DNA of 64,000 nucleotides, taken from Plebeiibacterium marinum (GTDB taxonomy: Bacteria; Bacteroidota; Bacteroidia; Bacteroidales; Marinilabiliaceae). The position numbers and the translations under genes are program-made. Shown here one piece after another: positions 1-8,320 of this stretch. The notes beneath the pieces were generated by a model. That model was not told where the DNA came from, did not search any database, and saw only the letters and a program-made list of their open reading frames with translations. The number at the start of each line of letters is the position of its first letter. Position 1 is the first letter of the stretch. Where the stretch lies: the NCBI RefSeq assembly GCF_026013615.1, contig NZ_JAPDPI010000001.1, positions 62,001 through 126,000 of the forward strand, written 5' to 3'.

Positions 1-501
1 ACCATATATGCCGTTCCACCTTTTAGTTCCGTGATTGAATTAAGCGAATATTTTAAAGAAACCTGGGAAACAACAGATTCTGAACCTCCTGCCCCACACA
101 CTGAACTGCTCTCTCTTGAACAGCTCGCTATAAAACTTGAACATATTAGCCTTGAACAAATTGAAAACAAACTAAAGCATAGCAATATAAAATACAACAG
201 TACTACAGAAAGCCTAACCGAAATTGGTAAGCATAACGACATGCCTCCTATGGATATTTACAATAAAATAGTAAACGGTAATAGCAATTTAAAACAGGGA
301 ACTAACATAAGTGGCAAAGCTGGTGCCGGCATGGGCAGGAAGACTCTGGAACAATTGGCTGTTGATTACAACAAAGACATTCAGGACCTGATCAATATTT
401 TAGAAAGTCATCATATCAATGCTACTAAAGATCAAACATTAAGATCTATTGCCGAAGAACACGATATGGCGACCAGGGATCTGGTGGAGATGCTAAAGTA
501 G
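1..501 (+). CDS. C-terminal part of a probable DUF4405-type membrane protein (5' end outside window)
   Basis: The frame is open from the first base, so the gene starts upstream of the window and only about 166 C-terminal residues are visible. The first residues read TIYAVPPFSSVIELSEYF, which resembles the segment following the last membrane helix of DUF4405 (flavinylation-associated cytochrome) proteins; this is recalled, not searched. The rest is soluble and built of repeated helical units of the type TLEQLAVDY...LINILE and TLRSIAEEH...LVEMLK, about four in all, with a Gly/Ala-rich linker (GKAGAGMG) in the middle. The membrane part that would settle the family is not in view. The next gene, a urea-transporter fusion, starts 142 bases downstream on the same strand and may be co-transcribed. 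Confidence 0.45.
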   Translation, partial: TIYAVPPFSSVIELSEYFKETWETTDSEPPAPHTELLSLEQLAIKLEHISLEQIENKLKHSNIKYNSTTESLTEIGKHNDMPPMDIYNKIVNGNSNLKQGTNISGKAGAGMGRKTLEQLAVDYNKDIQDLINILESHHINATKDQTLRSIAEEHDMATRDLVEMLK

Positions 502-643
502 CTTGTAGCAAATAACGATTAGTAATTAGGACGCTACATTTTAGGATTTACAAGATTTAAGCAATCTTGATACATGATACTTATACCTTGTAACTTCTTC
601 TTTTTACTAAAGACTAACAGCTAAAAGCCAATTATATACAAAA

Positions 644-2863
644 ATGAATCAAATAATAATAAATATCAGAGAAAACAGGGTGCACTTTTGGGATAGCATA
701 CTAAACAGCTACTCCCAGATATTTTTCTCTACTCATAAATCATTTGCTATTTTAATTATGCTGGTGTCATTTATTGATATCTACACTGGTTTAATGGGCG
801 CTTTAGCTGTTATCACCACTTCTTTAGCAGCATTTTCACTAAACCTCAACAAGCCCACTATTGCCAAGGGATTATTTGGTTTTAATGGTTTGTTGGTGGG
901 ACTGGGCTTGGGCATTTATTATACTCTAAGCTGGCACCTGGTATTTATTATTATTCTATCTGCTATTTTCACTTTATTGGTTTCGGTTTCTTTACAAGGT
1001 GTAATAGGAAAATATCACCTCCCCTATCTAAGTGTACCTTTTTTATTAGGGATGTGGACTTTTACAATTGCAGCAAAACATTTTGAGGCACTGGGTATCA
1101 GTGAAAGGGGAATTTATTATATGAATGAACTGTATGTGGTTGGAGGGCACTCTCTGGTTAAAGTATATGAATTCTTTAACCAGGCAGAAATCCCTTCCAT
1201 AATCAAATCATATTTTATTTCACTAAGCGCCATATTGTTTCAATATAATGTATTGTCTGGTTTCATTATCGCTGTAGGACTATTGTTATTTAGCCGTATT
1301 GCTTTTGTGTTATCTATTTTGGGTTTTTCAATTGCTTTTGGGTTTTACAATATGATTGATGCCAATATTACTATGATAGAATATAGTTACATTGGTTTTA
1401 ATTATATACTGACATCCATAGCCATTGGCGGATTTTTCCTTATTCCTTCAGCGCGATCCTTTATCAGTGTTGTTTTATTGGTTCCTTTAGTGGCAATACT
1501 TTCCATAAGCCTGAGTACCATTTTCTACTATTACCACCTGGCCATATATTCACTTCCCTTTAACGCTGTTGTTTTGCTGTTTTTATACGTACTTAAATTC
1601 AGGATGACTTATTCCGAAAAGCTCACAGAGGTATATTTTCAATACAATTCTCCTGAAAAAAACCTGTACACCTTTGTCAACAACAAGCAGCGTTACAAAC
1701 ATTTGGATTACATTCCCCTAAAACTTCCTTTCATGGGAAAATGGACTGTTTCGCAAGGACATGACGGGGATTATACACACCAAAACCAATGGCGTCATGC
1801 ATGGGATTTTGTAATAACCAACATAGAAGGGAAACAATTTAGAGGTGAAGGCAATTATGTTGAAGACTATTATTGTTTTAACAAACCGATAACTGCTCCG
1901 GCTGATGGTACAATTGAGGAGGTGGTAAACTATGTAGATGACAACATTATAGGCAATATTAACCTGGAACACAACTGGGGAAACACCATCATTATCAAAC
2001 ACGATGATGAAACTTATTCAAAATTGAGCCACTTAAAAAAGGATTCTATTAAAGTAAAAAAAGGTGATAATGTAAGTACTGGACAGATTTTGGCAAAGTG
2101 TGGTAATTCAGGCCGCTCACCATATCCCCACTTGCACTTCCAAGTGCAGGCCACGCCTTATATTGGTTCTGGCACTTTGCTCATGCCGTTTAGCAACTAT
2201 ATGGTTGGCGAAGGCGAAAACGCCTCATTAAAATCATTACAAGTGCCCCAGCATGGCGAAACTATCGCCAATAGCGAAACCAATCACTTATTAGCCTCTG
2301 CCTTCAATTTTATTCCGGGACAAACACTCGAATTTGAGACCATAAACAACAATAAAAAAATCGATTTGGTTTGGAATGTAAAAATAAACTCTATCAACCT
2401 CACCTATTTAGAGTGCAGAAAAACAAAAGCAAAAGCCTATTTCGATTGCAAGGGTGATCTGTTTTATTTTACGCATTTTGAAGGCAAAAAAAATAATTTA
2501 CTTCATGATTTTTTTATAGGCTGTTTTAAGGTGCAGAAATGTTTTTACCCTGATTACATCCTTAAAGATTATATCCCCTTGCACCAAATATTCCCACGAA
2601 AAATTTTGTGGCTCCACGATTTCACAAGTCCCTTTATACAATGGGCTACATCATCATTCCGCGTAAATTATTCATCAAGCAACGATTTGTTAAACCCGAC
2701 AGAAATTGAATTAAACTCTTCATATCAAAACTACATATTCAAAAAGAAAATAAACCAGACCAATTACTCAATCAAGATCGATACTTTGGGAATAAAGAAA
2801 TTTTCAATTATGTCAGGAGAACAATTAAGAGTCATCATTAGAAAAGAAAACCATGAAGCTTAA
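644..2863 (+). CDS. Urea transporter (UT family) fused to an M23 (LytM-type) peptidase domain
   Basis: A 739-residue two-part protein. Residues about 15-320 are very hydrophobic, with around ten membrane segments and the UT-family signature GLFGFNGLLVGLGLG, so this half is a urea-channel-like domain. Residues about 360-520 look like an M23 metallopeptidase: a first His/Asp site in RHAWDF near residue 385 and the second HLHFQVQ near residue 495, together with the SKLSHL and KKGDNVSTGQ segments usual for LytM folds. The last 200 residues are a beta-rich tail with no family I recognise. The peptidase half presumably faces the periplasm and acts on peptidoglycan or binds a cell-wall ligand. The gene overlaps the following TPR/barrel gene by 11 bases, implying co-translation. 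Domain identity is strong; the physiological role is unknown. Confidence 0.85.
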   Translation: MNQIIINIRENRVHFWDSILNSYSQIFFSTHKSFAILIMLVSFIDIYTGLMGALAVITTSLAAFSLNLNKPTIAKGLFGFNGLLVGLGLGIYYTLSWHLVFIIILSAIFTLLVSVSLQGVIGKYHLPYLSVPFLLGMWTFTIAAKHFEALGISERGIYYMNELYVVGGHSLVKVYEFFNQAEIPSIIKSYFISLSAILFQYNVLSGFIIAVGLLLFSRIAFVLSILGFSIAFGFYNMIDANITMIEYSYIGFNYILTSIAIGGFFLIPSARSFISVVLLVPLVAILSISLSTIFYYYHLAIYSLPFNAVVLLFLYVLKFRMTYSEKLTEVYFQYNSPEKNLYTFVNNKQRYKHLDYIPLKLPFMGKWTVSQGHDGDYTHQNQWRHAWDFVITNIEGKQFRGEGNYVEDYYCFNKPITAPADGTIEEVVNYVDDNIIGNINLEHNWGNTIIIKHDDETYSKLSHLKKDSIKVKKGDNVSTGQILAKCGNSGRSPYPHLHFQVQATPYIGSGTLLMPFSNYMVGEGENASLKSLQVPQHGETIANSETNHLLASAFNFIPGQTLEFETINNNKKIDLVWNVKINSINLTYLECRKTKAKAYFDCKGDLFYFTHFEGKKNNLLHDFFIGCFKVQKCFYPDYILKDYIPLHQIFPRKILWLHDFTSPFIQWATSSFRVNYSSSNDLLNPTEIELNSSYQNYIFKKKINQTNYSIKIDTLGIKKFSIMSGEQLRVIIRKENHEA

Positions 2864-4166
2864 AAATATTGTTTCGGTATTATTTGCAGCTCTGTTTTGC
2901 ACATCCCTTTTTTCTCAGGCGAAAATGACCGCTGCAGAAGTGGATTCACTAACGTATGCCCAATACTTAAAAGGAGATTGGGACAACCTAATTAAATCAG
3001 GAACCAAAGCCCTGGAACATGGTATTGACTTTTATTATTTACGGATGAGAATAGGATATGCCAACTACATGAAGCAAAATTATCGCAAAGCGATCCCCCA
3101 TTACCAAAAAGCCTTTAAGGAAAATCCCCAGGATGCCTATGCTCTTGCATACCTACTATACTCCTATCAGTTTTCGGGACGAAAGTATGATGCATTGGCC
3201 TTGTCGAATCAAATTGATTCTTTAAATAACCCGCAGCTCTACAGCAAATTTTCACCGGGCATTAAATCTTTTGGATTTTTCTTTACATACAATAATGCTA
3301 CTGCCAGCAACACACAACAAAAAGTTGGAAACGGGATTCAGGTAAGTACTGATGGAATTCAGAAAACTACCAACAATTACAATATCTCATCGATGTATTT
3401 ATCACATTCTCTGGGACGACATATCACGGTTTACCACAACATATCATACCTGCAAAAAAATGAACACAACTTTTCTATTCTCGACAACCAGGTATACGAA
3501 TCAGAAAACCAGGATTTAAATCAATGGGACTATAACTTACAATTTCAAATTAACCCGGCGAAAGGGATTACAATTACACCGATTTATAATTATGTAAGTA
3601 TTAAAATTCCCTTATCAGATGTGGGCTTAGATGATTTTAAAGATTCTTACTCCATGTATGGAGCAATACTTAGTGGTGACATTGGTAACTTTAAACTTGG
3701 AACATCTTATGTACTGGGCAAGATTAACAAAATAAATCAAAAACAACTGGGAATTCATGCCACCTATTACCCATTCGGAAACCTCAATTTGTATTATAAC
3801 CTGAATACTTTTTTTAAAAATCAGGAATACGAAAACCAGAACGAATCCGATTTTATTCACCAGCATACCCTGGGATTCAAAATTTCAAATTATTGGTGGG
3901 CTGAGCTTTCTGGAATATTTCCAAGATTTACCAACTTTTACAATCCTATTAGCGGAGGCATGTGGAATGGACTTGAAGGTGCCGGAAATGTTATAAATAT
4001 TAACAACATTTTCTTTATAAAGAATTCAAAGTTATCCTTAATTTTAAATACCGGTTTATATCAGTCTGTTTCCGAATTTGAGCCCATCGATACACCGATG
4101 AATCGCAGCAACAAACAAACATACTCTAACTTTAACATTACTGGAGGTTTATTATGGAACTTTTAA
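2853..4166 (+). CDS. Secreted TPR protein with C-terminal outer-membrane beta-barrel-like region
   Basis: 437 residues starting with a signal peptide (MKLKNIVSVLFAALFCTSLFS, cleavage near residue 22). Residues about 30-130 form TPR-like helical repeats (YRKAIPHYQKAFKENPQDAYALAY). From about residue 140 the sequence alternates polar and aromatic residues in short strands and ends in GGLLWNF with a terminal Phe, as in outer-membrane beta-barrels. It starts inside the 3' end of the UT-M23 gene (11-base overlap) and its own stop overlaps the next TPR gene by 13 bases. The three genes therefore look like one translationally coupled unit, perhaps an envelope complex. No specific family or substrate recognised. 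Confidence 0.7.
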   Translation: MKLKNIVSVLFAALFCTSLFSQAKMTAAEVDSLTYAQYLKGDWDNLIKSGTKALEHGIDFYYLRMRIGYANYMKQNYRKAIPHYQKAFKENPQDAYALAYLLYSYQFSGRKYDALALSNQIDSLNNPQLYSKFSPGIKSFGFFFTYNNATASNTQQKVGNGIQVSTDGIQKTTNNYNISSMYLSHSLGRHITVYHNISYLQKNEHNFSILDNQVYESENQDLNQWDYNLQFQINPAKGITITPIYNYVSIKIPLSDVGLDDFKDSYSMYGAILSGDIGNFKLGTSYVLGKINKINQKQLGIHATYYPFGNLNLYYNLNTFFKNQEYENQNESDFIHQHTLGFKISNYWWAELSGIFPRFTNFYNPISGGMWNGLEGAGNVININNIFFIKNSKLSLILNTGLYQSVSEFEPIDTPMNRSNKQTYSNFNITGGLLWNF

Positions 4167-4777
4167 AAAACACATTATTAGCAATAACCATATGTTTATC
4201 AAGCATGCAAACATATGCCCAGGATGCCAATTATACCAAACAGAGCAAAGCTTTTGGTATTAGTTATGAAAAAGAAACAGCTAAGGAATACGGAGCTGCC
4301 ATCTATGCTCTAAAAGAAGTGTATGACAAAGAATCATACGAAATCAACCTACGTTTAGGATGGCTTTATTACCTATCAGGCAACCAACAGGAATCTATAA
4401 TCCATTACAATATTGCCATAACCCTAAAGCCTTTTGCAATTGAGCCCAAATTCGGGTTAACTTATCCCCTTTTTGCTTTAAAAAATACGGAAAAATTAAT
4501 TGAAGCATATAACGACATACTCACTATTGCCCCAGGAAACACTATTGCCTTATACAAACTGGGAAGTGTATATTTTTACCAAGAACAATATGAAAAAGCA
4601 GAGAAATATTTTAGCAAAGTAGTAGACCTGTTTCCTTTTGATTACGATGGATTAATTATGTTGGCGCACACTAGCTTTCATTTAAAAAAAGTACGCGAAG
4701 CTAAAGTGTTATATCACAAGGTACTATTATTCAACCCTGGCGATGATGCAGCTTTAGAAGCATTAAAGCTATTGTAG
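4154..4777 (+). CDS. Secreted TPR-repeat protein
   Basis: 207 residues. A signal peptide (hydrophobic core LLAITICLSSMQ, likely cleavage after TYAQ near residue 22) is followed almost entirely by TPR-type helical hairpins, for example the segments around SIIHYNIAITLKPFA, YNDILTIAPGNTIALYKLG and AEKYFSKVVDLFPFD. It is the last gene of the overlapping three-gene set with the UT-M23 fusion. Its start lies 13 bases inside the preceding barrel gene. TPR proteins of this kind normally scaffold protein complexes; here the partner would plausibly be the adjacent barrel protein. The function is not known. Three consecutive hairpins lie just beyond the stop. Confidence 0.7.
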   Translation: MELLKNTLLAITICLSSMQTYAQDANYTKQSKAFGISYEKETAKEYGAAIYALKEVYDKESYEINLRLGWLYYLSGNQQESIIHYNIAITLKPFAIEPKFGLTYPLFALKNTEKLIEAYNDILTIAPGNTIALYKLGSVYFYQEQYEKAEKYFSKVVDLFPFDYDGLIMLAHTSFHLKKVREAKVLYHKVLLFNPGDDAALEALKLL

Positions 4778-4801
4778 TTTCAGGAAGCAATGGCCATAGT
4801 C

Positions 4802-4822
4802 GCTGATGATACAACCATCAGC
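4802..4822. other. Inverted repeat (7-bp arms) after the TPR gene
   Basis: GCTGATG at 4802-4808 pairs with CATCAGC at 4816-4822 across a 7-base loop. It is the first of three hairpins between convergent genes. No T-run follows on the plus strand. Confidence 0.4.
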
Positions 4823-4830
4823 CATTAAAC

Positions 4831-4849
4831 ATTGCCTATTTAAGGCAAT
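4831..4849. terminator. Hairpin between convergent genes
   Basis: ATTGCCT (4831-4837) pairs with AGGCAAT (4843-4849) over a 5-base loop, followed by six A on the plus strand. It sits 54 bases after the TPR gene stop and beside the ferredoxin terminator. Its direction cannot be assigned with confidence. Confidence 0.4.
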
Positions 4850-4851
4850 AA

Positions 4852-4882
4852 AAAACCCCACTTACCTTGTAAGCAGGGTTTA
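4852..4882 (-). terminator. Rho-independent-type terminator of the ferredoxin gene
   Basis: On the minus strand AAACCCTGCTTAC pairs with GTAAGTGGGGTTT (one mismatch) over a short loop, followed by a T-run (complement of the A-run at 4850-4855). It lies 21 bases past the ferredoxin stop codon. Confidence 0.75.
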
Positions 4883-4902
4883 ATATCTTTTGCAGCTGCA
4901 AC

Positions 4903-5070
4903 TTATGCAGGATGGATAGCCTCTGTAGGACAAACATCAGCACAAGTACCACAGTCAGTACAAGCTTCTGGATCAATTTTATAGATATCTCCTTCTGCAA
5001 TAGCATCTACAGGACATTCGTCAATGCATGTTCCACATGCAATACAATCTTCGTTTATAACGTAAGCCAT
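4903..5070 (-). CDS. Small 2[4Fe-4S] ferredoxin (clostridial type)
   Basis: A complete 55-residue protein from ATG to TAA. It has two classical CxxCxxCxxxCP cluster-binding motifs: CIACGTCIDECP near residues 9-20 and CTDCGTCADVCP near residues 37-48, arranged as the usual two-fold symmetric bacterial ferredoxin. It is a soluble low-potential electron carrier; in fermentative anaerobes it typically links pyruvate:ferredoxin oxidoreductase to hydrogenase or Rnf. The gene stands alone, with a good terminator directly downstream and a 141-base gap to the amidohydrolase gene upstream. The bifurcating-type hydrogenase encoded at 54.7-58.8 kb in this window would need such a partner; that link is inferred. 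Confidence 0.95.
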   Translation of the reverse strand: MAYVINEDCIACGTCIDECPVDAIAEGDIYKIDPEACTDCGTCADVCPTEAIHPA

Positions 5071-5173
5071 TTTTTTATTGTTTTTATTAGTATTACGAAA
5101 GCAAAATTATTTTCTTTTTTTTTATATGGAAATAAAAAATAGCGTTTTACCTTTATTTGAATTGTTTTTAAAT

Positions 5174-5191
5174 AACTGCTTTAGAGCAGTT
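5174..5191 (-). terminator. Hairpin downstream of the M20 amidohydrolase
   Basis: AACTGCT and AGCAGTT form a 7-bp perfect stem with a 4-base loop, 20 bases past the M20 stop codon on the minus strand. Only a weak T-rich stretch follows, so it is a possible rather than a strong terminator. Confidence 0.4.
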
Positions 5192-5210
5192 TTATAATGC
5201 CTTAAACAAG

Positions 5211-6401
5211 TTAATGTGCAAGTATATCAAGTGCAATATATGCCATTGCCCCTACGGAAGTTTCTAAAGATGATTCATTTAGATTAAACGACGGGGTATG
5301 TAACCCTCCTGTTGGCGTATTGTTCACTTGCTTCACTCCAAAGCGATAAAATGTGCAAGGATACTCCTGTGTATAGTAACCAAAATCTTCAGCAGTCATA
5401 CGTATATCCATTTTATGCACTTTATCGTGTCCCAGATAGTTACATGCTGCATTATGGGCAATTTCTGTAACTAACTCCGAGTTTGTAACAACCGGATAAC
5501 CGTCGTTAATTTTCACTTCACAACTAACACCCATACTTTCGGCCATTCCTGTAGCAATTTTACGGATATGCTTCTTTATTTTTGCACGCCACTCTTCGTT
5601 CATGGTACGCAGTGTACCGGCAATTTCAACCTTTTCGGGAATGATATTGGTAGCCCCCTCGGCAATAAAACGGCCAAATGATAACACGGTAGGTATATTT
5701 GCAGGAACCATCCGGGCAACAACCTGCTGCAACGAAACAATAATATTTGCTGCGATCAGTACATTGTCGTTAAGGGTATGCGGCATGGCTGCATGCCCCC
5801 CTTTTCCTTTTACCGTAAGGTAAATCTCATCACCGGATGCCATATACATTCCTTCTTTAAAACCAACATGACCTGTTTCCATATCAGGCAAAACATGCGC
5901 TCCTATAATGATTTCCGGTTTAGGGTTATCCAGTGCCCCTTCTTCCATCATAAGTTTAGCCCCTCCGGGGAATTTCTCTTCTCCCGGTTGAAATATCAAC
6001 AAAATAGTTCCTTCCCATTGATCTTTAAGCTCGTTTAATATTTTTGCAGTCCCTAACAACGAAGCAGAATGAGCATCATGGCCACAGGCATGCATCACTC
6101 CTGTATTACATGATTTAAAAGGATTTGCATCACTTTCTATAATCGGTAAAGCATCCATGTCAGCACGCAACGCAATTACTTTTTTATCCGGATTTTTGCC
6201 TTTTATGGTCCCAATAATTCCTGTTTTTACAAAACCAGCTTTGTATGGAATCCCCATCTCATCAAGCTTTGAACAGATATATTTTGATGTATTATATTCT
6301 TCAAATGACAATTCAGGGTTTTCATGCAGGTGTCGTCTGATTTCAACAATCTCAGGGTAATATTTTTGAGTTAAGTCTTTTATTTGCTGCTTAAAATCCA
6401 T
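5211..6401 (-). CDS. M20-family amidohydrolase (M20D; N-acyl-amino-acid hydrolase type)
   Basis: About 396 residues from the ATG at 6401. It contains the M20D hallmarks: ALRADMDALPI, the metal-site motif MHACGHDAHSASLLG, FQPGEE and the dimerisation-domain KGKGGHAAMPH. Members hydrolyse N-acyl amino acids, hippurate or related amides in the cytoplasm; the exact substrate cannot be read from sequence. A longer frame begins at a TTG (6423-6425), but that TTG is part of a TATCTTTG promoter box. The ATG eight codons later (MDFKQQIKDL) is therefore the better start. No signal peptide. It is flanked by ferredoxin and CHAD genes with gaps on both sides, so it is probably monocistronic. Confidence 0.9.
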   Translation of the reverse strand: MDFKQQIKDLTQKYYPEIVEIRRHLHENPELSFEEYNTSKYICSKLDEMGIPYKAGFVKTGIIGTIKGKNPDKKVIALRADMDALPIIESDANPFKSCNTGVMHACGHDAHSASLLGTAKILNELKDQWEGTILLIFQPGEEKFPGGAKLMMEEGALDNPKPEIIIGAHVLPDMETGHVGFKEGMYMASGDEIYLTVKGKGGHAAMPHTLNDNVLIAANIIVSLQQVVARMVPANIPTVLSFGRFIAEGATNIIPEKVEIAGTLRTMNEEWRAKIKKHIRKIATGMAESMGVSCEVKINDGYPVVTNSELVTEIAHNAACNYLGHDKVHKMDIRMTAEDFGYYTQEYPCTFYRFGVKQVNNTPTGGLHTPSFNLNESSLETSVGAMAYIALDILAH

Positions 6402-6422
6402 ATTGGTATGTTTTGTTCGGTG

Positions 6423-6430
6423 CAAAGATA
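6423..6430 (-). promoter_or_regulatory. Bacteroidota -7 box of the M20 amidohydrolase gene
   Basis: The minus strand reads TATCTTTG, a full match to TAnnTTTG, 22 bases upstream of the chosen ATG. A clear -33 TTG at the usual spacing was not found. Confidence 0.6.
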
Positions 6431-6497
6431 GTTTTTTTACGTAAGTGAATTCCTGTAGTGTAATAGAGTTATTACCGATTACTTATCAATCCTTTCT

Positions 6498-7253
6498 TTA
6501 TGATCCCCTCATCACTTCAATCAAATCTTGCGCCTCCCTGTGGATATCCATCAGAACCTGCTGATCTATCTTTATTCGCGAACCGGAGAGATGGTGATGC
6601 AGCACATTTAAATCATGCCAGTTTCCAAGTATACTTCCGGTTTCTTTTTTGAAAATTTTAAGTTGCTCCTCAATCTTATCATTAAATACTTCTTCCAATA
6701 ATACCAACAGGTAGTATTGTTCTTTCACCCACCTCCTGATTTTGTGGTAGTCGCAGGTTTCTGAATTAAATTCTTGTTGTATCAGATTTTCATTAGAGGC
6801 AACATAATCCTTGATTTTAAAGATAACATATTCCGGTCGCAACAGATCAATAGCCCTGAATACAATAATAACTTCTCTCTTTATATTTTTTACGGAATAG
6901 TTTGCGAGGTAGCTTGTCAGTTCAGAATAAGCATGGTTGATTTCTGTATTACATGTTCTCCTAAAACTATAATATTGCTTTTGAGGAAGCCTTTCCTTTG
7001 ACGCACCTATCATCAACTGGCAATCCCTGATTCTTCCTGAAATCTTAAAAACAAACCTTAAATCTTCAAAACGGGGAGCAAAGGATAATTTGTAATCTCT
7101 AACCAAAAATTTAAGAATCTTTTTAACAGCAAACACTTTTTTCAAAGCAACCCGTAAATCATGTATCGCTTCTTCATTTTTGTTTATTAGGGTAACATTA
7201 AGGTTGCTCTCAAAATCATTTAATCTTCTTAGTATGTAGGTACTTAATTTCAT
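6498..7253 (-). CDS. CHAD-domain protein
   Basis: 251 residues, helical and rich in basic residues. The N-terminal motif EEAIHDLRVALKKVFAVKK and a second helical half containing CDYHKIRRWVKEQYYLL and NWHDLNVLHHHLSG match the CHAD fold, whose conserved His and Arg/Lys residues bind polyphosphate. CHAD proteins often lie beside polyphosphate-metabolising genes or carry a CYTH domain; neither is present here. The stop codon is about 97 bases from the amidohydrolase start. Role: probably polyphosphate binding, not an enzyme. There is no signal peptide or membrane segment. Confidence 0.75.
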   Translation of the reverse strand: MKLSTYILRRLNDFESNLNVTLINKNEEAIHDLRVALKKVFAVKKILKFLVRDYKLSFAPRFEDLRFVFKISGRIRDCQLMIGASKERLPQKQYYSFRRTCNTEINHAYSELTSYLANYSVKNIKREVIIVFRAIDLLRPEYVIFKIKDYVASNENLIQQEFNSETCDYHKIRRWVKEQYYLLVLLEEVFNDKIEEQLKIFKKETGSILGNWHDLNVLHHHLSGSRIKIDQQVLMDIHREAQDLIEVMRGS

Positions 7254-7427
7254 AAAGGGGTATTTCCCTTAAAGGTAACGATTTTGGCTTTAGTGCCTAA
7301 ACTGTAATTTTCATGTTTTTTTGGCAGAATATCAGAAACTGCAAAAAGTAAAAAATCTTGATTCTTGGGTATTGAAACTCTTCTGGTTTATCCAAGATAG
7401 AGTTAAAAAGAGTTCCCACTTCCTTCT

Positions 7428-8240
7428 TCACTCAAAAACCTCTGCACTCATCTCATTCCTCAAGCCTGCCACATCTACAAAAACGGCTTTCACGGAACCA
7501 ATAAGAACTTTAGCCTCTACAACAATGGGTATCCGGCATTGGTCATCGGTTACCCAAACCGTCATGTCCTCGCCCGATTCAAAGATGGTACCAGGCACCA
7601 GAAGGGGAGAAAACTTCAGGCACCGGAACCTTCTTCCGTCCCTATTTTTTACTGTTTCTTTACCCAGATACCTGATGTATAAATCATGTATTTTCCCATC
7701 CACAATCATTCTGATTGGAATCTTATCTCCTGATTCATACTGCGAAAAATTAAGATTCCTGGCTTTATAAACCATGGTAAGCAAGTCGTTGGTACAATCC
7801 TGTAGTTGCAGGGTACTGTCTTTAAAAGATGACTCTTCGCCTCGTTTGATTTGTGTTTGAATCTGATTTGTATTGTGGTTAAAGTAATACTTGTGGTGCG
7901 ATTCGGTACTGCCCTCTTTGGTTACTCTGTTAAAAAACAAAGGATTAAAATCTTGCTTGTCCACATAAACCTCAAATGTATCACGTACTTTCATAAAGTG
8001 ATCGTAACCACTATACGTTCTTCCATAAGCCGAAAAAAACCAGGAATCCTTATCATCATAAGTTTTGTTTTCCACCTTAAAGTGAACAATACCTGCATTT
8101 AACCATAAAAAATGCCAGTTATAATATGCATGGTAAGTAACAGTTTCGCCAGACTGAAAAGAAAAATTATTGATATTACATTGGGAGTAGGCACGATTAC
8201 TGCACAACCAAATTAAAAGGAAAACAAATAGGTGTTTCAT
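7428..8240 (-). CDS. Secreted DUF3108 protein
   Basis: About 270 residues from the ATG at 8240. That start begins a clean signal peptide (MKHLFVFLLIWLCSNRAYS), whereas the longer frame from 8282 would put 14 extra residues before it. The mature part opens with the DUF3108 signature SGETVTYHAYYNWHFLWLNAG and continues as a beta-rich domain (VYVDKQDFNPLFFNRVTKEG, IRMIVDGKIHDLYIRYLGK). DUF3108 is a periplasmic or envelope family of unknown function common in Bacteroidota. The gene is separate from its neighbours, with an 80-base gap to the thiamine-binding gene. Confidence 0.85.
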   Translation of the reverse strand: MKHLFVFLLIWLCSNRAYSQCNINNFSFQSGETVTYHAYYNWHFLWLNAGIVHFKVENKTYDDKDSWFFSAYGRTYSGYDHFMKVRDTFEVYVDKQDFNPLFFNRVTKEGSTESHHKYYFNHNTNQIQTQIKRGEESSFKDSTLQLQDCTNDLLTMVYKARNLNFSQYESGDKIPIRMIVDGKIHDLYIRYLGKETVKNRDGRRFRCLKFSPLLVPGTIFESGEDMTVWVTDDQCRIPIVVEAKVLIGSVKAVFVDVAGLRNEMSAEVFE

Positions 8241-8320
8241 TGTTTTCCTTGCGTATTTATTTTTTACAAATATCATTAACATCAGATGGTACCCTGCATT
8301 GATTGAAAACAGCTGCTTAG

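Noticed and set aside
4143-4147. GGAGG before the TPR gene start as a Shine-Dalgarno site
   Set aside because: It encodes Gly-Gly of the preceding barrel's C-terminus, and other genes in the window show no Shine-Dalgarno pattern; probably coincidence.
7321-7770. 149-codon plus-strand frame overlapping the DUF3108 gene
   Set aside because: It begins at a TTG outside any gene and runs antisense through the DUF3108 coding region. No protein-like pattern or family features; the DUF3108 frame is far better supported.
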